The notes: a model not told the origin generated them from the letters alone. Positions 42,234 to 52,479 are shown, numbered from the stretch's first letter. The stretch: 64,000 nt of DNA from Symbiodinium sp. CCMP2592 (GCA_905221615.1 CAJNDT010000941.1:1-64000), one strand, 5' to 3'. Program-made: numbers and translations.

Positions 42234-43441
42234 TCACAGGTAGGCTTCTTTAGTAAATACAGGAGACGTCGTAGTGAGAAGAAGCGAAAAACATGATGGC
42301 GAAATCCAAGCACCGGTCTTGTTGTCTTTGAGGCTCACGAAACCCTGCGAGACTGAGAGGACTGTGAACTCTCGCACTTCACCGCCCAGGGTCTCGAACT
42401 TGCCACGCCCGGTCTTCGTCGTGTATTGGCTGTTGCGTGCGATGACACGGTCGCCCGACACCAGCGGCATAGTGCTGCGATGCGTCCTTTTCCTGGCATA
42501 GCGCAGGTGCCGCTTCATGGCCTCACGCATCTTCTTGTTGTTGAGGGCGCCAGCAATTGGGGCCACGGCCTTGTGAAGCGCCTCAGCTGCCTGCTGCACG
42601 TACTCTGGCGTGAGACCAGCCTGGCTCTCATCGAGGAAACGTAGCCAGTCGGCCTCGGAAATGGGTTTGGCCTCCCCATGGATGATGCGCGAAGCTGTAG
42701 ATTCTTCCAACGACTTTCGGTGGGTCGCAGTGAGCGCCACAAGCTTTCTGGGCTGACGCCATACCGCTGATGGATGCGGGAGTTTAGAGCCACCGTCGCC
42801 GCGAGGAGGCGGCTCCTCTGTCCGGCGTGCGCCAGGTCTAGCAGCCGGTTGTGGCATTCCACCAGCCCGTTTGCCTGGGGGCGTCCTGGCGGGATCGTTC
42901 GGGGACGGACTCCCAGTGTGGCCTCGATGGCAGTCGTGAGCAGGTTGCGGAACTGGCCACCATTGTCAGTCCAGCATATAGCTGGGAGTTCGTTGTCCGC
43001 ATACAACTTGAGCATCAGCTCCTGGACCTTGACGGCCGTGGCTTCACCGAAATCCAGAGCCCACGTCCAAGTCTTCCCGCTGGTGAAATCGAGCGCGAGA
43101 AGCATAGACCACTTCGGCTCATCATGCGGGGTCACTGTTTTTAGGTCCCAGCCGATGACATCACCTGCGTGTAAGGGCGTCGGCAAGTGTCGGAGGTCTG
43201 CCTTTCCCATCTCACGCGTGCTGTTGGAGCGGCAGAGCTCACAGCGTCGAACTATCCAATCTGCATCGAGGGCAATGTTGTTCCAAGTTTTTCCTGTCTG
43301 ATGTAAAAAGCCCTATACACCCTGTCGAATCGAAAAGTTTTACGAGAGCAAAGAAGCAGATTCTAGCTGCAACTTGGGACCCACTTCTTTCATGGCTCGG
43401 ATGACCGCGTGACGTCCGCCGGTGTGGCTACAATCTTCATG
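42234..43441 (-). pseudogene. DDE integrase (retroviral/Polinton rve type), frameshifted
   Basis: Reading the minus strand: an HEDCSHTGGRHAVIRAMKEV segment (~43440-43390), then after a break DWIVRRCELCRSNS, together resemble the HH-CC zinc-binding domain. The core (43210-42800) reads GDVIGWDLKT (Asp22), WTDNGGQF (Asp82) and RPQANGLVECHNRL (Glu118). Asp82 and Glu118 are separated by 35 residues, the exact D,D-35-E spacing. After YGVSPESL the sense shifts to the 42857-42234 frame (SLEESTASRIIHGEAKPISE, VQQAAEALHKAVAP, then a C-terminal GRGKFETLGGEVREFTVLSV small beta domain). Integrases join element ends to target DNA. Catalytic residues are intact, but at least two frame breaks make this copy inactive. 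Confidence 0.85.
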
Positions 43442-43558
43442 TGCAGCCTGCAGCAACGCAACCTGGACAGGCATGGGCCCCGGGTAGCATCCGAGGATTT
43501 TTAGGTTTAAGGGTTTAGGCTTGAAGGCTTAGGGTTAGGAATATAGAGCCAAGCACAG

Positions 43559-44248
43559 TCAAGCCGCTTTTTCCTTGGCGGGTATGCCCCCATGATCAGG
43601 GCCAAGCATACGAAGGTGGAAGTTCTTGCGCCCCTGCTGAGCAAGGACAGCTCTGTAAGATTGCAGGTTCTCACTGGGCAGGGCCTCGAGCGGCCCCTGC
43701 AAGATCCACTTGGCAACCTCGCCTCTATCAGGCGCAGCCTCGTCTTGGTCAGGCACATCGCCTTCGTCCGGATTCGCAGCGGCTAAGCTTTGCACCGATC
43801 TTTGCACCAGCTGATCGTGGGTCTCCTTGAGGCGTTTCTGTGAGCAGGCTGAGCACTGACTCCCATTGGCTTTACTTCGCTGCCATTGGGAAGTACTGAA
43901 ATCAGCCTTGGGTTTCACCACGCCGCAAGTAGCACAAGTCTTGGTCAGTTTGCACTGCTCCAGGGCAGCTGTCTCAACGCATTTTTGGCACTTGGACTTC
44001 ACGCCCGCGGCCCACTGCGTTTTGGTAAAGCCAGCCCGAGGAGTGTCTACATTGCAGCCAGCGCAGACTTTACTGTTCTTGGCACGCTTCTGCAGATTGG
44101 CATCCACTGGCTTGCACTCGAGACAACGGGAGACGGAGTCTTTCTTGGCCGATTCCGTCCTGGAAAACAAGGCCTGATGGGCCTGATCCTTCCGCTGCTT
44201 GCACTCCGAGCAGATCCTGCTAGATACCCGCTCTGCCAGCTGAGGCAA
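43559..44248 (-). CDS. Cys-rich protein with three Stc1/LIM-like zinc repeats
   Basis: 229 aa, uninterrupted. Three Cys4-type modules: ICSECKQRKDQ...CLECK, VCAGCNVDTPRAGFTKTQW then CQKCVE, and TCATCGVVKPKADFSTSQW then CSACSQ. The pattern CxxC...K..F...QW...CxxC is like the Stc1 zinc-binding domain, known from a fission-yeast RNAi/chromatin adaptor. The C-terminus (ILQGPLEALPSENLQSYRAV, then RKNFHLRMLG) is also found inverted at 44570-44695. It lies just upstream of the integrase on the same strand. Zinc-mediated binding of nucleic acid or chromatin is inferred. Start at 44248 is the first Met; the preceding sequence is repetitive. Confidence 0.6.
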   Translation of the reverse strand: MPQLAERVSSRICSECKQRKDQAHQALFSRTESAKKDSVSRCLECKPVDANLQKRAKNSKVCAGCNVDTPRAGFTKTQWAAGVKSKCQKCVETAALEQCKLTKTCATCGVVKPKADFSTSQWQRSKANGSQCSACSQKRLKETHDQLVQRSVQSLAAANPDEGDVPDQDEAAPDRGEVAKWILQGPLEALPSENLQSYRAVLAQQGRKNFHLRMLGPDHGGIPAKEKAA

Positions 44249-44394
44249 GCGACGGCCAATCTCCTATCGTGCCGGGAGGGACTCAGCATGATACGATGGG
44301 CTTGTAGTATAGTACAGTATCGTGTCGGGATAGGACAGTATAGGATAGTAGATGATATGATATGGTCTTGATGTATTCGCAATGATTTGCCTGT

Positions 44395-44500
44395 ATCTTC
44401 CAACCAAGTCAAATGACTGTTTGAAGTCAAACGAGCTTGGTCCGATGCAGTTAACTGGGAAAGGCAAATCTGACGAAGTTGATCCGATGCAGGTTTGACG
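44395..44500. repeat. Partial unit of the 157-bp repeat
   Basis: TTGGTCCGATGCAGTTAACT then GGCAAATCTGACGAAGTTGA, matching the array at 45376-45725. Confidence 0.75.
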
Positions 44501-44569
44501 TTGATATGGACTAATCGTTGCCCATCTATGCCAATCTGCAAGAACGTGCCAAGAACAGTAAAGTCTGCC

Positions 44570-44990
44570 GCCCTGCCCAGTGAGAGCCTGCAATCTTACA
44601 GAGATGAAAATGGGTTGAAGAACTTCCGCCTTCGTGTGCTTGGCGTTATGGCCCTGATCATGAGGGCCATACCCGCCCAGGAAAACGCGGCTTGACTGTG
44701 CTTGGCTCTATATTCCTAACCCTAAGCCTTCAAGCCTAAACCCTTTAGCCTTCAAGCCTAAATCCTCGCATGTTACCCGGGTCCATAGACGTCCGACACT
44801 TGCCGACACCCTTACCGCCGGTGATGTAATCTGGCTGGGCAAACCTTCGAAAGTCGTTGGAAGAATCTACAGCTTCGTGGCATCATCCATGGGGAGGCCA
44901 AGCGATGCGTGAGGCTATGAAGCGGCACCTGGGCTATGCCAGGAAGACGACACATCGCAGTGCTATGCCGTTGGTGTCGGGCGACCGTGT
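44570..44990 (+). pseudogene. Inverted, internally deleted copy of the integrase/Stc1-like locus
   Basis: On the plus strand, 44570-44695 gives SESLQSYRDENGLKNFRLRV, the C-terminus of the zinc protein. Then come the same AT-rich/CCCTAA spacer (TTCCTAACCCTAAGCCTTCA), the integrase start (VRHLPTPLPPV-like), and a jump to KSLEESTAS and MREAMKRHLGYARKTTHRSA then MPLVSGDRVIA of the integrase C-terminus. It mirrors 43690-42400 with the catalytic core deleted. It gives a ~1.2-kb arm-loop-arm inverted structure together with the minus-strand genes. Confidence 0.8.
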
Positions 44991-44999
44991 CATCGCATG

Positions 45000-45375
45000 C
45001 GAGCAGACCTTGATGCCTGGTCTAATTCGTAGGTGTCGCTATGTGAGCTATGAGCGCGATGTCATAGTCTACCATGTACATAGAGCAAGGCGCCGTTTTG
45101 CGAACCTTGTCTCATCATTTGTGTGAAAAACAAAGGAATCCACTCAACTCTCGGTCACAAAGCCGTGAAAAGCGGAGGAATCCACTTAACTCTCGATCAC
45201 AAAGCCCTGGGCAACCAATCGTAGATCGAAGCAGTGCAAAGCAAGCAAGCAGGACGATCGGAAATTGCTACCGTTGGCATAACAAACTATGGCCGTATTA
45301 GCTAACAAGCTAGTGGCCTGTGTAGGACCAAAAGGATTCGAGCCATTCCCCTTGCACAGACAACTACAAGCGATA
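45000..45375. other. Non-coding stretch with a short duplication
   Basis: AGGAATCCAC(T)(C/T)AACTCTCG-(A/G)TCACAAAGCC occurs twice (45134 and 45177). No gene seen. Confidence 0.5.
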
Positions 45376-45725
45376 GGCAAATCTGACGAAGTTGATCCGA
45401 TGCAGCTTCCACAATGATATGGACTAACTGTTGCGAATCTGTGCGAATTCGCATGTTTTGAACATATCTTCCAGTCATATCGGAAGAATGTTTCAATTCT
45501 GACGAAGTTGGTCCGATGCAGTTAATTGAGATAGGCAAATCTGACGAAGTTGATCCGATGCAGTTTCCACAATGATATGTACTAATTGTTGCGAATCTGT
45601 ACGAATTCGCATGTGTTGAATATATCTTCCAAGCATGTCGGATGGATGTTTCAATTCTGACGAAGTTGGTCCGATGCAGTTAACTGAGATAGGCAAATCT
45701 GACGAAGTTCATCCGATGCAAACAA
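45376..45725. repeat. 157-bp tandem repeat, ~2.2 copies
   Basis: Units start GGCAAATCTGACGAAGTT at 45377 and 45534, with a third start at 45691. Each contains TTGCGAATCTGT(G/A)CGAATTCG and ends TTGGTCCGATGCAGTTAA. GACGAAGTTG(G/A)TCCGATGCAG occurs twice per unit, so the unit is itself built from a short repeat. Confidence 0.9.
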
Positions 45726-45787
45726 TACTCTAGTATAGTAAGATATAGTATAGTACAACATAGGACATAGGACAGTATAGTAGAGCA

Positions 45788-46676
45788 GTAGCATACTATC
45801 AATGGAACGAAGGGAGAGCAGGACATTCCTGCAGATCTTGTCCTGCTGCACCAGGCGAGGAACGTACTCTTCCAGAATGGCTTGGATATCTTGTCCAACG
45901 TTTGCTGGGGCCTGGCCGGCAGATAGTACTGGCTGTCTACCGAAGCTTTCAGGGGAACTCTCCACCCAAAGCCCGCAAATCTGAGACCTATAACCCTACA
46001 AGAAAAAGCAGCCTAAGCTGAAATGCCTCCTGGTGCGACGAATCCACAACAGCGGCCGAAGCAGGCTTGCCAGGTAGAGCACATTTGCCGCGGACATGCT
46101 CCCGTGCTTTGCGTTGAATACCATGCGGTGTCACGGAAAGCACCGGGTTGGCGTTAAATCGAGGTAGCACTGCTCGTCCATGTCTTGTACTGCACTGTGC
46201 AAGATACTGACACTGCAACCCTTGGCAGGTTTGCAATTGATACTGCCGGGAAGCCGGCCTACCTGAGTGACCTTGGCGGATGCCATGTCCCCTCCCAGTG
46301 CTGAGGTAAGCTCTCGTGTAACGTCTAAGGCCGACTTGCTTGGGAGGTGTTGTGGCAGAACCAACCACAGCTGATAGCATCCTGGGGACGTCTCAACCAG
46401 CACACGCGGTCTCAGTGCCAGCAGTGTCTGCAGCTGGCCCTTGTAGTTGTCTAGGTCGACCATGACCAGGCCGGATATGTTCGGTCGGATGAAGAAATGG
46501 CCACCTATTGCGAGCCACCGCTCCAACTCACAGAAAATGAGCTCTTTTGAGGCCTGCGGTTTGGAAAGCAGGGCCTGCTTACGAGCAGGGTCTAGTATGA
46601 GCACATTGTAGCTGTTGGCCTCTGGGAAAGCCCGCAAAAATTGCAAGGCCGCCCCCGCACTGACAGCCATCAGCAC
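45788..46676 (-). CDS. RepB-like primase (archaeo-eukaryotic primase superfamily), probably with a broken C-terminus
   Basis: The main ORF (46676-46131, 181 aa) reads ALQFLRAFPEANSYNVLILD, GHFFIRPN, SGLVMVDLDNYKGQLQTLLA, PRVLVETSPGCYQLWLVLP, LTSALGGDMASAKVTQ and VGRLPGSINCKPAKG. The VDLD pair, the ETSPGxYQxW strand and the RLPGSxNxKP strand are the signature order of RepB-type primase domains, which make primers or fill in DNA during plasmid or virus replication. After TGA 46131 the same frame reopens and later gives QPVLSAGQAPANVGQDIQAI then LEEYVPRLVQQDKI (45965-45798), perhaps a C-terminal exon. It is the most upstream gene of the minus-strand set inside the 8.2-kb element. Assignment is by motif; primase activity is unproven. 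Confidence 0.7.
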
Positions 46677-46917
46677 TTCTCAATCCTTGGATCTCTCGAA
46701 GGGCCTGCGCGCGGCCATTCTAGCAGCTTCCACAGCCCTGCCACGGGCATGCTAGCAGCTTCCTCAGCCCTCGCACGGCCATGCCAGCACCCTCGTCGAA
46801 AGGCCATGCTAGCACCTTCATGAGCCCAACAGTCTCAGAAAAGAGTCCCGAAGTCATGCCACTCCAACTGCAGGACACTCGGACTCTAGCATTCCGTGTC
46901 AGAGTTGGGTCGTCGTT
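46677..46917. other. Upstream region with short GGCCATGCTAGCA repeats
   Basis: GCCAT(T/G)CTAGCAGCTTCC and (G)GCCATGCTAGCACC motifs recur between 46713 and 46818. No promoter element can be identified. Confidence 0.5.
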
Positions 46918-47235
46918 GTCGTCGTAGTGGTGGTGGTGAAGCTAGCAGCAGTAGTAGTAGCAGTAACCGTTGTACTGGTCCTAGTAGTAGCAGCAGCAGT
47001 GGCAGCAGTCCTAGTTGTTCTCGTCATAGCAGTACTAGTCGTACTCGTACTTCTTGTTGTCGTTAGTGGTGGTGGTGAAGGTAATAGTAGCAGCAGTGGT
47101 AGTAGCAGTAATCCTAGTGTCACTTGTCCTAGTAGCAGCAGCAGCAGCAGCAGCAGCAGTAGCAGTAGTCCTAGTTGCTCTCGTCACAGCCGCAATAATA
47201 ATAGTAATACTAGCTCGTCGTCGTCGTCGTAGTAA
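46918..47235. repeat. Mixed (GTA/GTC/AGC)n trinucleotide repeats
   Basis: Interspersed GTAGTAGTAGCAGCAG, GTGGTGGTG and (GTC)n tracts. The open frames of Val/Ser/Thr are repeat artefacts. Confidence 0.9.
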
Positions 47236-47510
47236 CGTCGTAGAATAAGAAAATCCGCTCCCACACAAGGTGGTTTGGCACGTTGGAGAAGCTTCACGAC
47301 CACAACGCGCACCGCGCAGCACGTCCTACGGGGAATAGAGGAGGATTCACCCCACACCAGAACCAACCACCCCACCAACCCACCCCACACCACAGGGGGA
47401 GGGGGGGCGGGCCTCCAGAGCCACGAGAAAGCCACAGAAAACCCACCACACCACACCACAGGGGGGGGGAGCCACCCTATCCAGGACCATTGACCATTGG
47501 GGGGGGGGGG
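47236..47510. other. Right subterminal region of the 8.2-kb element
   Basis: ACCACACC-rich and G-run sequence (G9-G10 at ~47395 and ~47461), leading to CCACCCTATCC and GACCATTGACCATTG, which is the right inverted repeat. Confidence 0.55.
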
Positions 47511-47760
47511 GCGTGTACCCCGCTTTACAACCGGAATCCCCACTTTACAACCAGAACCCCCACTTTACAACCCATGAGCCTTTCCGGAATCCCCACTTTG
47601 CAACCGGTTGGGAAAGCTTCTTAACAACCCTATTAACTGATAACGTCAAAGCCTAGAATCTCTAGCATCATCCTTTACGGCAACCATGCAGGTTGGAAAG
47701 TGATGTTGGTTGCAATGTGGGCGTTCTTAACCCGAAACCACGATAGATATGTGTGTGTAC
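47511..47760 (-). repeat. B module of element R (inverted copy at 59774-60029)
   Basis: GCGTGTACCCCGCTTTACAA, several ACTTT(A/G)CAACC motifs, then a long shared stretch including TGACGTTATCAGTTAATAGG (inverted) and TATCTATCGTGGTTTCGGGT. Nearly identical over ~250 bp. Confidence 0.95.
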
Positions 47761-47789
47761 ATATATATAGATATATATATATATACATA

Positions 47790-48365
47790 TTTAGATGCGT
47801 GAGGGTTTGGTATCGATGATACTGTTTAGATGCTCACCTCAGCGAGCGTGTTGTTGCATAGTGGTTTGCACTTTACGCACTTGCGGCCGCCAAGCTGTAT
47901 CCAACTCACTCCCTGCTGGCAAACTCGGACCGGGTGTGTTTGTATTGGGGAAAGCAGAAAGAAAACATGAGTTTTAGAAACGGACTCTCTTCTCACCAGA
48001 GCGCAGGTATGCATTCTTTAGTTTATACATATATATATATATGTATATTTATATTATAAAGCCAAGACATGAACACGAACATTTTACTACATTTGATGTT
48101 GTATTTACGGTTTTACGCCATACAAGTACTTTCAAAAATTGATTTTCCTTTTTTGTGTGCTTGTATTGAGGAAAGCATACAGAAAACATGACCTTTTAGA
48201 ACCCCAACCCACAGACCCACCACAGGCAAGGCTAGAGTGCAAAGCGCAGTAACATGTAACCAAATTCCTACCCTCGAACTCCACAGCACCACGCTTCACA
48301 GACGGACTCTTTTCTCACCAGAGCACAGGTATGCATTTTTTTAATTTATATATATATATATATAT
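47790..48365 (-). repeat. E, C and D modules of element R with (TA)n tracts
   Basis: Reverse complement of 38723-39290. The (TA)n junction at 48020-48060 is uninterrupted and serves as an empty site for the transposon that occupies the next such junction at 48366. Confidence 0.9.
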
Positions 48366-48396
48366 CCCAGAGGCTCGGTTATTGAAAAATAACAAT
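48366..48396 (+). repeat. Left terminal inverted repeat of the 10.6-kb transposon
   Basis: CCCAGAGGCTCGGTTATTGA followed by AAAATAACAAT; pairs with 58973-59003. Confidence 0.85.
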
Positions 48397-48560
48397 GAGC
48401 AAAGTCAACATCAACATCATATTGAAAAAGCGCTTCATATCAATATATGGTTTTCAGGCCCCAAGGGCTCATATCAATATACATGCTTTCGGAATTTCAA
48501 TACGAGGCCAGGCCAAAATCAATATGATAATCAATACATGCCATATATTGGCATATAGCC
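48397..48560 (+). repeat. Left subterminal TATTGA/TCAATAT motifs
   Basis: At least seven copies of CAATAT, TATTGA or CAATACA. Comparable motifs fill 58815-58972. Such clustered subterminal motifs are where many transposases bind; that role is inferred. Confidence 0.65.
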
Positions 48561-48692
48561 TAAACCCAAAACCCGCAAAAGAAGCCTAGGCCCGGGTTCG
48601 GCCCCATGCCTCGGCCTTAAGGTCCGATGCAAGGGTTCGAACCCGGTCCTGGGTTGGGAATGTCATCTTGGGACTTTTTTCTGCCGTGCCAC

Positions 48693-50542
48693 TCAGAGAG
48701 CTTTGAACTGCAGATGCTTCGCCACTCTGTATTTCGTACAGACAAGGGCTGGCACCTTGTGCGGTGGATTGCTAGACAAGCACGACTGAGCAAGAGCCGT
48801 GACACTGCCCACCATACTCTCACCGGAATAGCACCATTGAGCCTTGGGGCTGAGAAATCGTGCTTCCTCAGCAATGTGCTCTGAGTAGTGCAGCTTGGTT
48901 CGTATGGGCCACTTCTTCTCGTCTTTGTCGAAGCACATGTGTGACAGAGCAGCAAAATGAACTGCAAACTGGTGGCTCTTCTGTTTGTACAGCCGTGCTT
49001 CGGAGGTAGGCAGGAACAAATCGTTCCGATCCACGATCTTGTACATGCTGTCGAGGGCCTCAAGGCACGTCAATCCCAGCTTTCTGTATTTGTCACGGCC
49101 TGTATAGCGACGACACAGTTCGGCTGCCACAGGGACCAGGTACCGAACCTGCCTGGCTTTCACAGCTGCATGCGAAAGGTCTGGAAAGTTTTGGTGTGGA
49201 GCATTTTCTACAGAAAAGTAGGTATACTCCAGGTGGGTGATCCGGTTCTGCTTTATGTCGAGAAGGTCATAGATTTCGCGAATTTCTTCTGTCAACTTGT
49301 TCAACTTCTGAGGCTTTGTTCCAGACAGCTCGTTGTAGCACATGTCAAAGAAAACCGTGGCAATTGCTGTGCCTGCAGGGCCTAGCTCTAGGCAATGCAT
49401 CGGATCAAAAACGAAAGTGAAAGGATTGGTTCCGAGCACAGTGCTGACCCAGTGCTTCGTAAGCACAGTGTCGGGTGTGTAGCAAAGCTCTCTCCACTTG
49501 GCACTCGTCGACAAATCTCTCCAGGGAGCATCTGTTTGGTTCGCCCTGCACCTCATACAGGGCTGGGTAGCTGCATGGTGCGGCAAACCATACTTCAGAC
49601 TCAGGTGCTCACAGTCCGCCAGGGCTAGCCACAGCACCCCTCTCCTTTTTGTCTGGGGGTCTAGCAGGGAGCCTGCAAGACCTTCACGGCGAGAACCTGC
49701 AGGAAAGGCTTTACCGAAAGGGTCCCTTTCGGGGTGCCTTCCTTGGAAGACTGCATTCCAGGACCAGACCCACCACTTTCCCAACTCGTCCTTGGTATCT
49801 CCCAGGAATGGAACATCCAAGGTTTTGCAGGTTTTGCTTGAGCTGGTGCAAGCAGTTGGGATGCCTCCCAAAAGTAGGACAGAAGTGTTCACACCGAGAT
49901 CTGTCAAAGCAGATTTGAAACTCAAAACATCCATGGAATCGTGCTTCTGGTGAGGCCCTGCATCTCCGTGCAGCACAAAGGGATAAAACAATTCTCGCCA
50001 CATCTTCTGAGATTTGAGAGGATTGCCTTGAAGCGATCGTCGCTTTTCACTCGGCCCCAAAAATCTCGTATCTCGGACTCTGTGCCGAAGACAGCATCCA
50101 ACATGCCATCCGCCTGGGCCAAGGAAGAGAACCAGTCGTGCGGCAGAAAGATGGATAAAGGTGCTCGTTTGCTGCTCCTGCCAGCCGTCCCTTTCCGGAT
50201 CACAGCACAGTCCACTTCCACAGGCTCTGGAATCCAGCCCATACCTCGAAACAACTGCTGCAAATCCCTGTTGCAGTTTTGCTCGGAGTGGCCATGGGCC
50301 CCTAGGCGAGACAAACTCGAAACATCGCTCGCCGAATCGCCAAAGGTTTCAACCATGGACTTGGCGAACTCCTGCACCGAGCCAGCTGAGATCTCGCCCC
50401 AAGCCCAGGAGGACACGAGCTTGTGCCCAGCAGAGCTTGACGGGAAGTCCACATCTGCTGCAGGAGCATCCTCATCACCGAGAGCTCTTCGTTTTCGTCT
50501 CTGCTGGTGGCCCCCCCTGCCATCAGCGGCTCTTTTGCCCAT
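48693..50542 (-). pseudogene. Transposase-like protein of the 10.6-kb transposon, one frameshift
   Basis: The first frame starts MGKRAADGRGGHQQRRKRR (ATG 50542; a basic, nuclear-signal-like start) and reads to DWFSSLAQADGMLDAVFG, IRDFWGRVKSDDRFKAI (~50015). The sense then continues in the 50060-48693 frame with KSQKMWRELFYPFVLHGDAG, PHQKHDSMDVLSFKSAL, HHAATQPCMRCRANQTDAPW (a CxxC knuckle), FVFDPMHCLELG, RQVRYLVPVAAELCRRY, AQWCYSGESMVG and the end HLQFKAL. HGDAGP..., DPMHCLELG and GES are candidate acidic catalytic sites, similar in layout to CMC/Plavaka-type transposases. I recognise this as a multicopy dinoflagellate family; transposase identity is inferred from it being the only enzyme-like gene between the TIRs. 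One frameshift near 50000-50030, or an unseen intron, breaks it. Confidence 0.65.
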
Positions 50543-50904
50543 GGCAGCTACAAGGCTGCAAGGCCATAGCTTTGTTTGAACATGAGGTAGCTTCGAGGTG
50601 GTTGCCCTCAACACAACAAAAAGCGCCGAAGGCAAAGACCCTGAGCTGCAACACTGCATCGCCCTGACGACTTCTTTCTCGGGAACTGCTCACTGCAGTG
50701 GGCTCCGCACCATCGACTCTTCGTCGGCAGCAGTGTGGCAGGTCTACTGTCGGATGAAATCTTAGATCAAATCGGATCTGGAGGCCAGAATCTCAAAACG
50801 GGATCACTCAAGCTGTGCTTTACCCTGGCGGCTTACAAGTCTTACAGTTTGAAAGGTGCAGGCGAAAACGAAGTCCCTAGAAACAGCCTCCTCTAGAAGA
50901 GCTC

Positions 50905-52080
50905 TCAGCTGTCGTCCCCGAGGGACAAAACCTCAGAGCAGGACTTGGCGACCTTGGCCGACCGGCGGACCAGAGCGACAAGCTTCTTGTCGTCCAGCTT
51001 CTTGGGCCTGAAAAGCTTGAGCACTTCCTTCAAGTCAGTCATCTTGCCCTGGATCTGCTTATTCTCCTTGCCATCGACCTCAAGCAGCTTTTCCTCCAAC
51101 AGCGATTGGACCTCACCGCAAGCACCTTTGGCACGAACAACAGCAAGCTGCAGCTTGTCCTTGGACACCGTCTTGCCTGACACGAGGCCTTCGCAGTTCT
51201 CCAGGGCTCTCAAAGCTTTGCTGTCAGCTGTAAAGGCCTGCGACCCCGTTCCCGCTTTGCCAAAGCCGAAGTCGTCGAAGTTCTCGGCCTTAGTCTTCTT
51301 GTTGCCGATGAGAGCCGTGAGGTGGTCCTCGGTCTCTTCGGCCTTCTTCTTGGGGTCCTTCTCGTCCTTGGGGAGCTCGAACTTAAGCTCCTGCTTCTGG
51401 TTGTCCAGGTCGTGGAGAACCTTGAAGTCGCTCCAGGTGCACTTCCCCGAATGCTGGATCTGCTTGGCCATCTCCTTCTTCTGCTCCGTCGTCTGATAGT
51501 CCGAGGTTTCGAGGAATTCGGGGAATCTCTCGTCTTGGGGGCACTTGCGAACAGCAATGGTGCCAGCCAGCACCCTCGCCTTCAGCTCTCTCGCTCCATA
51601 CTTCATGTTGAGCATGAAGTGAAGAGGCTGCCAAACCGCTTTGCTGCCCTTCACCTCCGAGGTGGAGAACTTCGCCATGTGCTCCATGTAGGGTGTCGAC
51701 TTGCTGCTGCAGCCGCCCTGAAGCCAGGAGATCAAAAGGGCTCTGGCCTTCTTCTTGGAGCCAAATCCTTGGGTTGCCATCACATAGGCCTCCTGGTCAC
51801 CGCTGGACTTTCGGTCCGATTCGAACTTCTTCCACAACCGCATCTGCTCTTTGTCACCCAAGTTCTGGATGTACTCCGAGACGTAGTTGGGGTCCTTGTT
51901 CTCCAACTGTGCCAGGGCAGCCTCGGTCAAGGCTTGGTTGTCCTGGGGCTTGCCGGTCTCGCCTTTGTTCCCTTCCTTGGGCTTGGTCGTGTTCTTCTCT
52001 TGGTTCGGCTGCTTCTCGTTCTTGGTCTTCTTCAAGATGCCCTGCTGCGCGGAAGGCTTCTTCCACACACCCTTCCCCAT
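50905..52080 (-). CDS. Lys-rich protein of unknown function (transposon cargo)
   Basis: ATG at 52080 (MGKGVWKKPSAQQGILKKTK) is preferred over the first in-frame Met at 52110, because the basic start fits related dinoflagellate ORFs. About 390 aa, no breaks. The N-terminal ~60 residues are a Lys/Gln/Asn-rich linker. The middle has VSEYIQNLGDKEQMRLWKKF, KKKARALLISWLQGG and a Trp/Lys-rich ARELKARVLAGTIAVRK. The C-terminal third is helical and charged (KLFRPKKLDDKKLVALVRRS). No catalytic motif. Basic charge and location next to the transposase-like gene suggest DNA binding, perhaps an accessory transposition protein; this is inference. Confidence 0.55.
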   Translation of the reverse strand: MGKGVWKKPSAQQGILKKTKNEKQPNQEKNTTKPKEGNKGETGKPQDNQALTEAALAQLENKDPNYVSEYIQNLGDKEQMRLWKKFESDRKSSGDQEAYVMATQGFGSKKKARALLISWLQGGCSSKSTPYMEHMAKFSTSEVKGSKAVWQPLHFMLNMKYGARELKARVLAGTIAVRKCPQDERFPEFLETSDYQTTEQKKEMAKQIQHSGKCTWSDFKVLHDLDNQKQELKFELPKDEKDPKKKAEETEDHLTALIGNKKTKAENFDDFGFGKAGTGSQAFTADSKALRALENCEGLVSGKTVSKDKLQLAVVRAKGACGEVQSLLEEKLLEVDGKENKQIQGKMTDLKEVLKLFRPKKLDDKKLVALVRRSAKVAKSCSEVLSLGDDS

Positions 52081-52479
52081 GACTTGCAAAGGGCTGGAAA
52101 AGGAAGGCAACTTCTACTCTGGGAACCAAAAGCTGCAGACGAGATAGTCCTTGCAATCTTTCCTTCACAAATTCTCTGTCCCACCCCTTCCTTTTGAAAT
52201 TGCGAAGGGAAAAATGTTTGTCTTCTGAATCCCAGCCACAGGCTCTTTTTAAGGCCAGGCCCCGGCCAGGCCCCAGACCCACGGGTCCTGGCCGGGTTCT
52301 GGCCTCCCACCCATTTTCAATCGTGCTTTCGGGGCTTGGGTGGCGGGAAAGCAAGCAACCATGAAGAAACATCCAATAAGTATGTATTGCCATGTTAAAT
52401 ACTAAATAGCTTTTAGGTTATGTCAAAGTCACATGAAGAATACCTCGTAATAATGCTTTCGTTTAATTACTACAGGTAG

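Noticed and set aside
39313..47510. A canonical Polinton/Maverick
   Set aside because: Integrase and a cysteine protease are present, but no DNA polymerase B, packaging ATPase or capsid gene is visible, and the ends and target differ.
47275..47624. 113-codon Pro/His-rich ORF
   Set aside because: Arises from ACCACACC low-complexity DNA and runs across the boundary between two mobile elements.
48633..48645. GGGTTCGAACCCG, like a tRNA B box
   Set aside because: No matching acceptor, D or anticodon stems could be folded around it; probably chance in a palindromic sequence.
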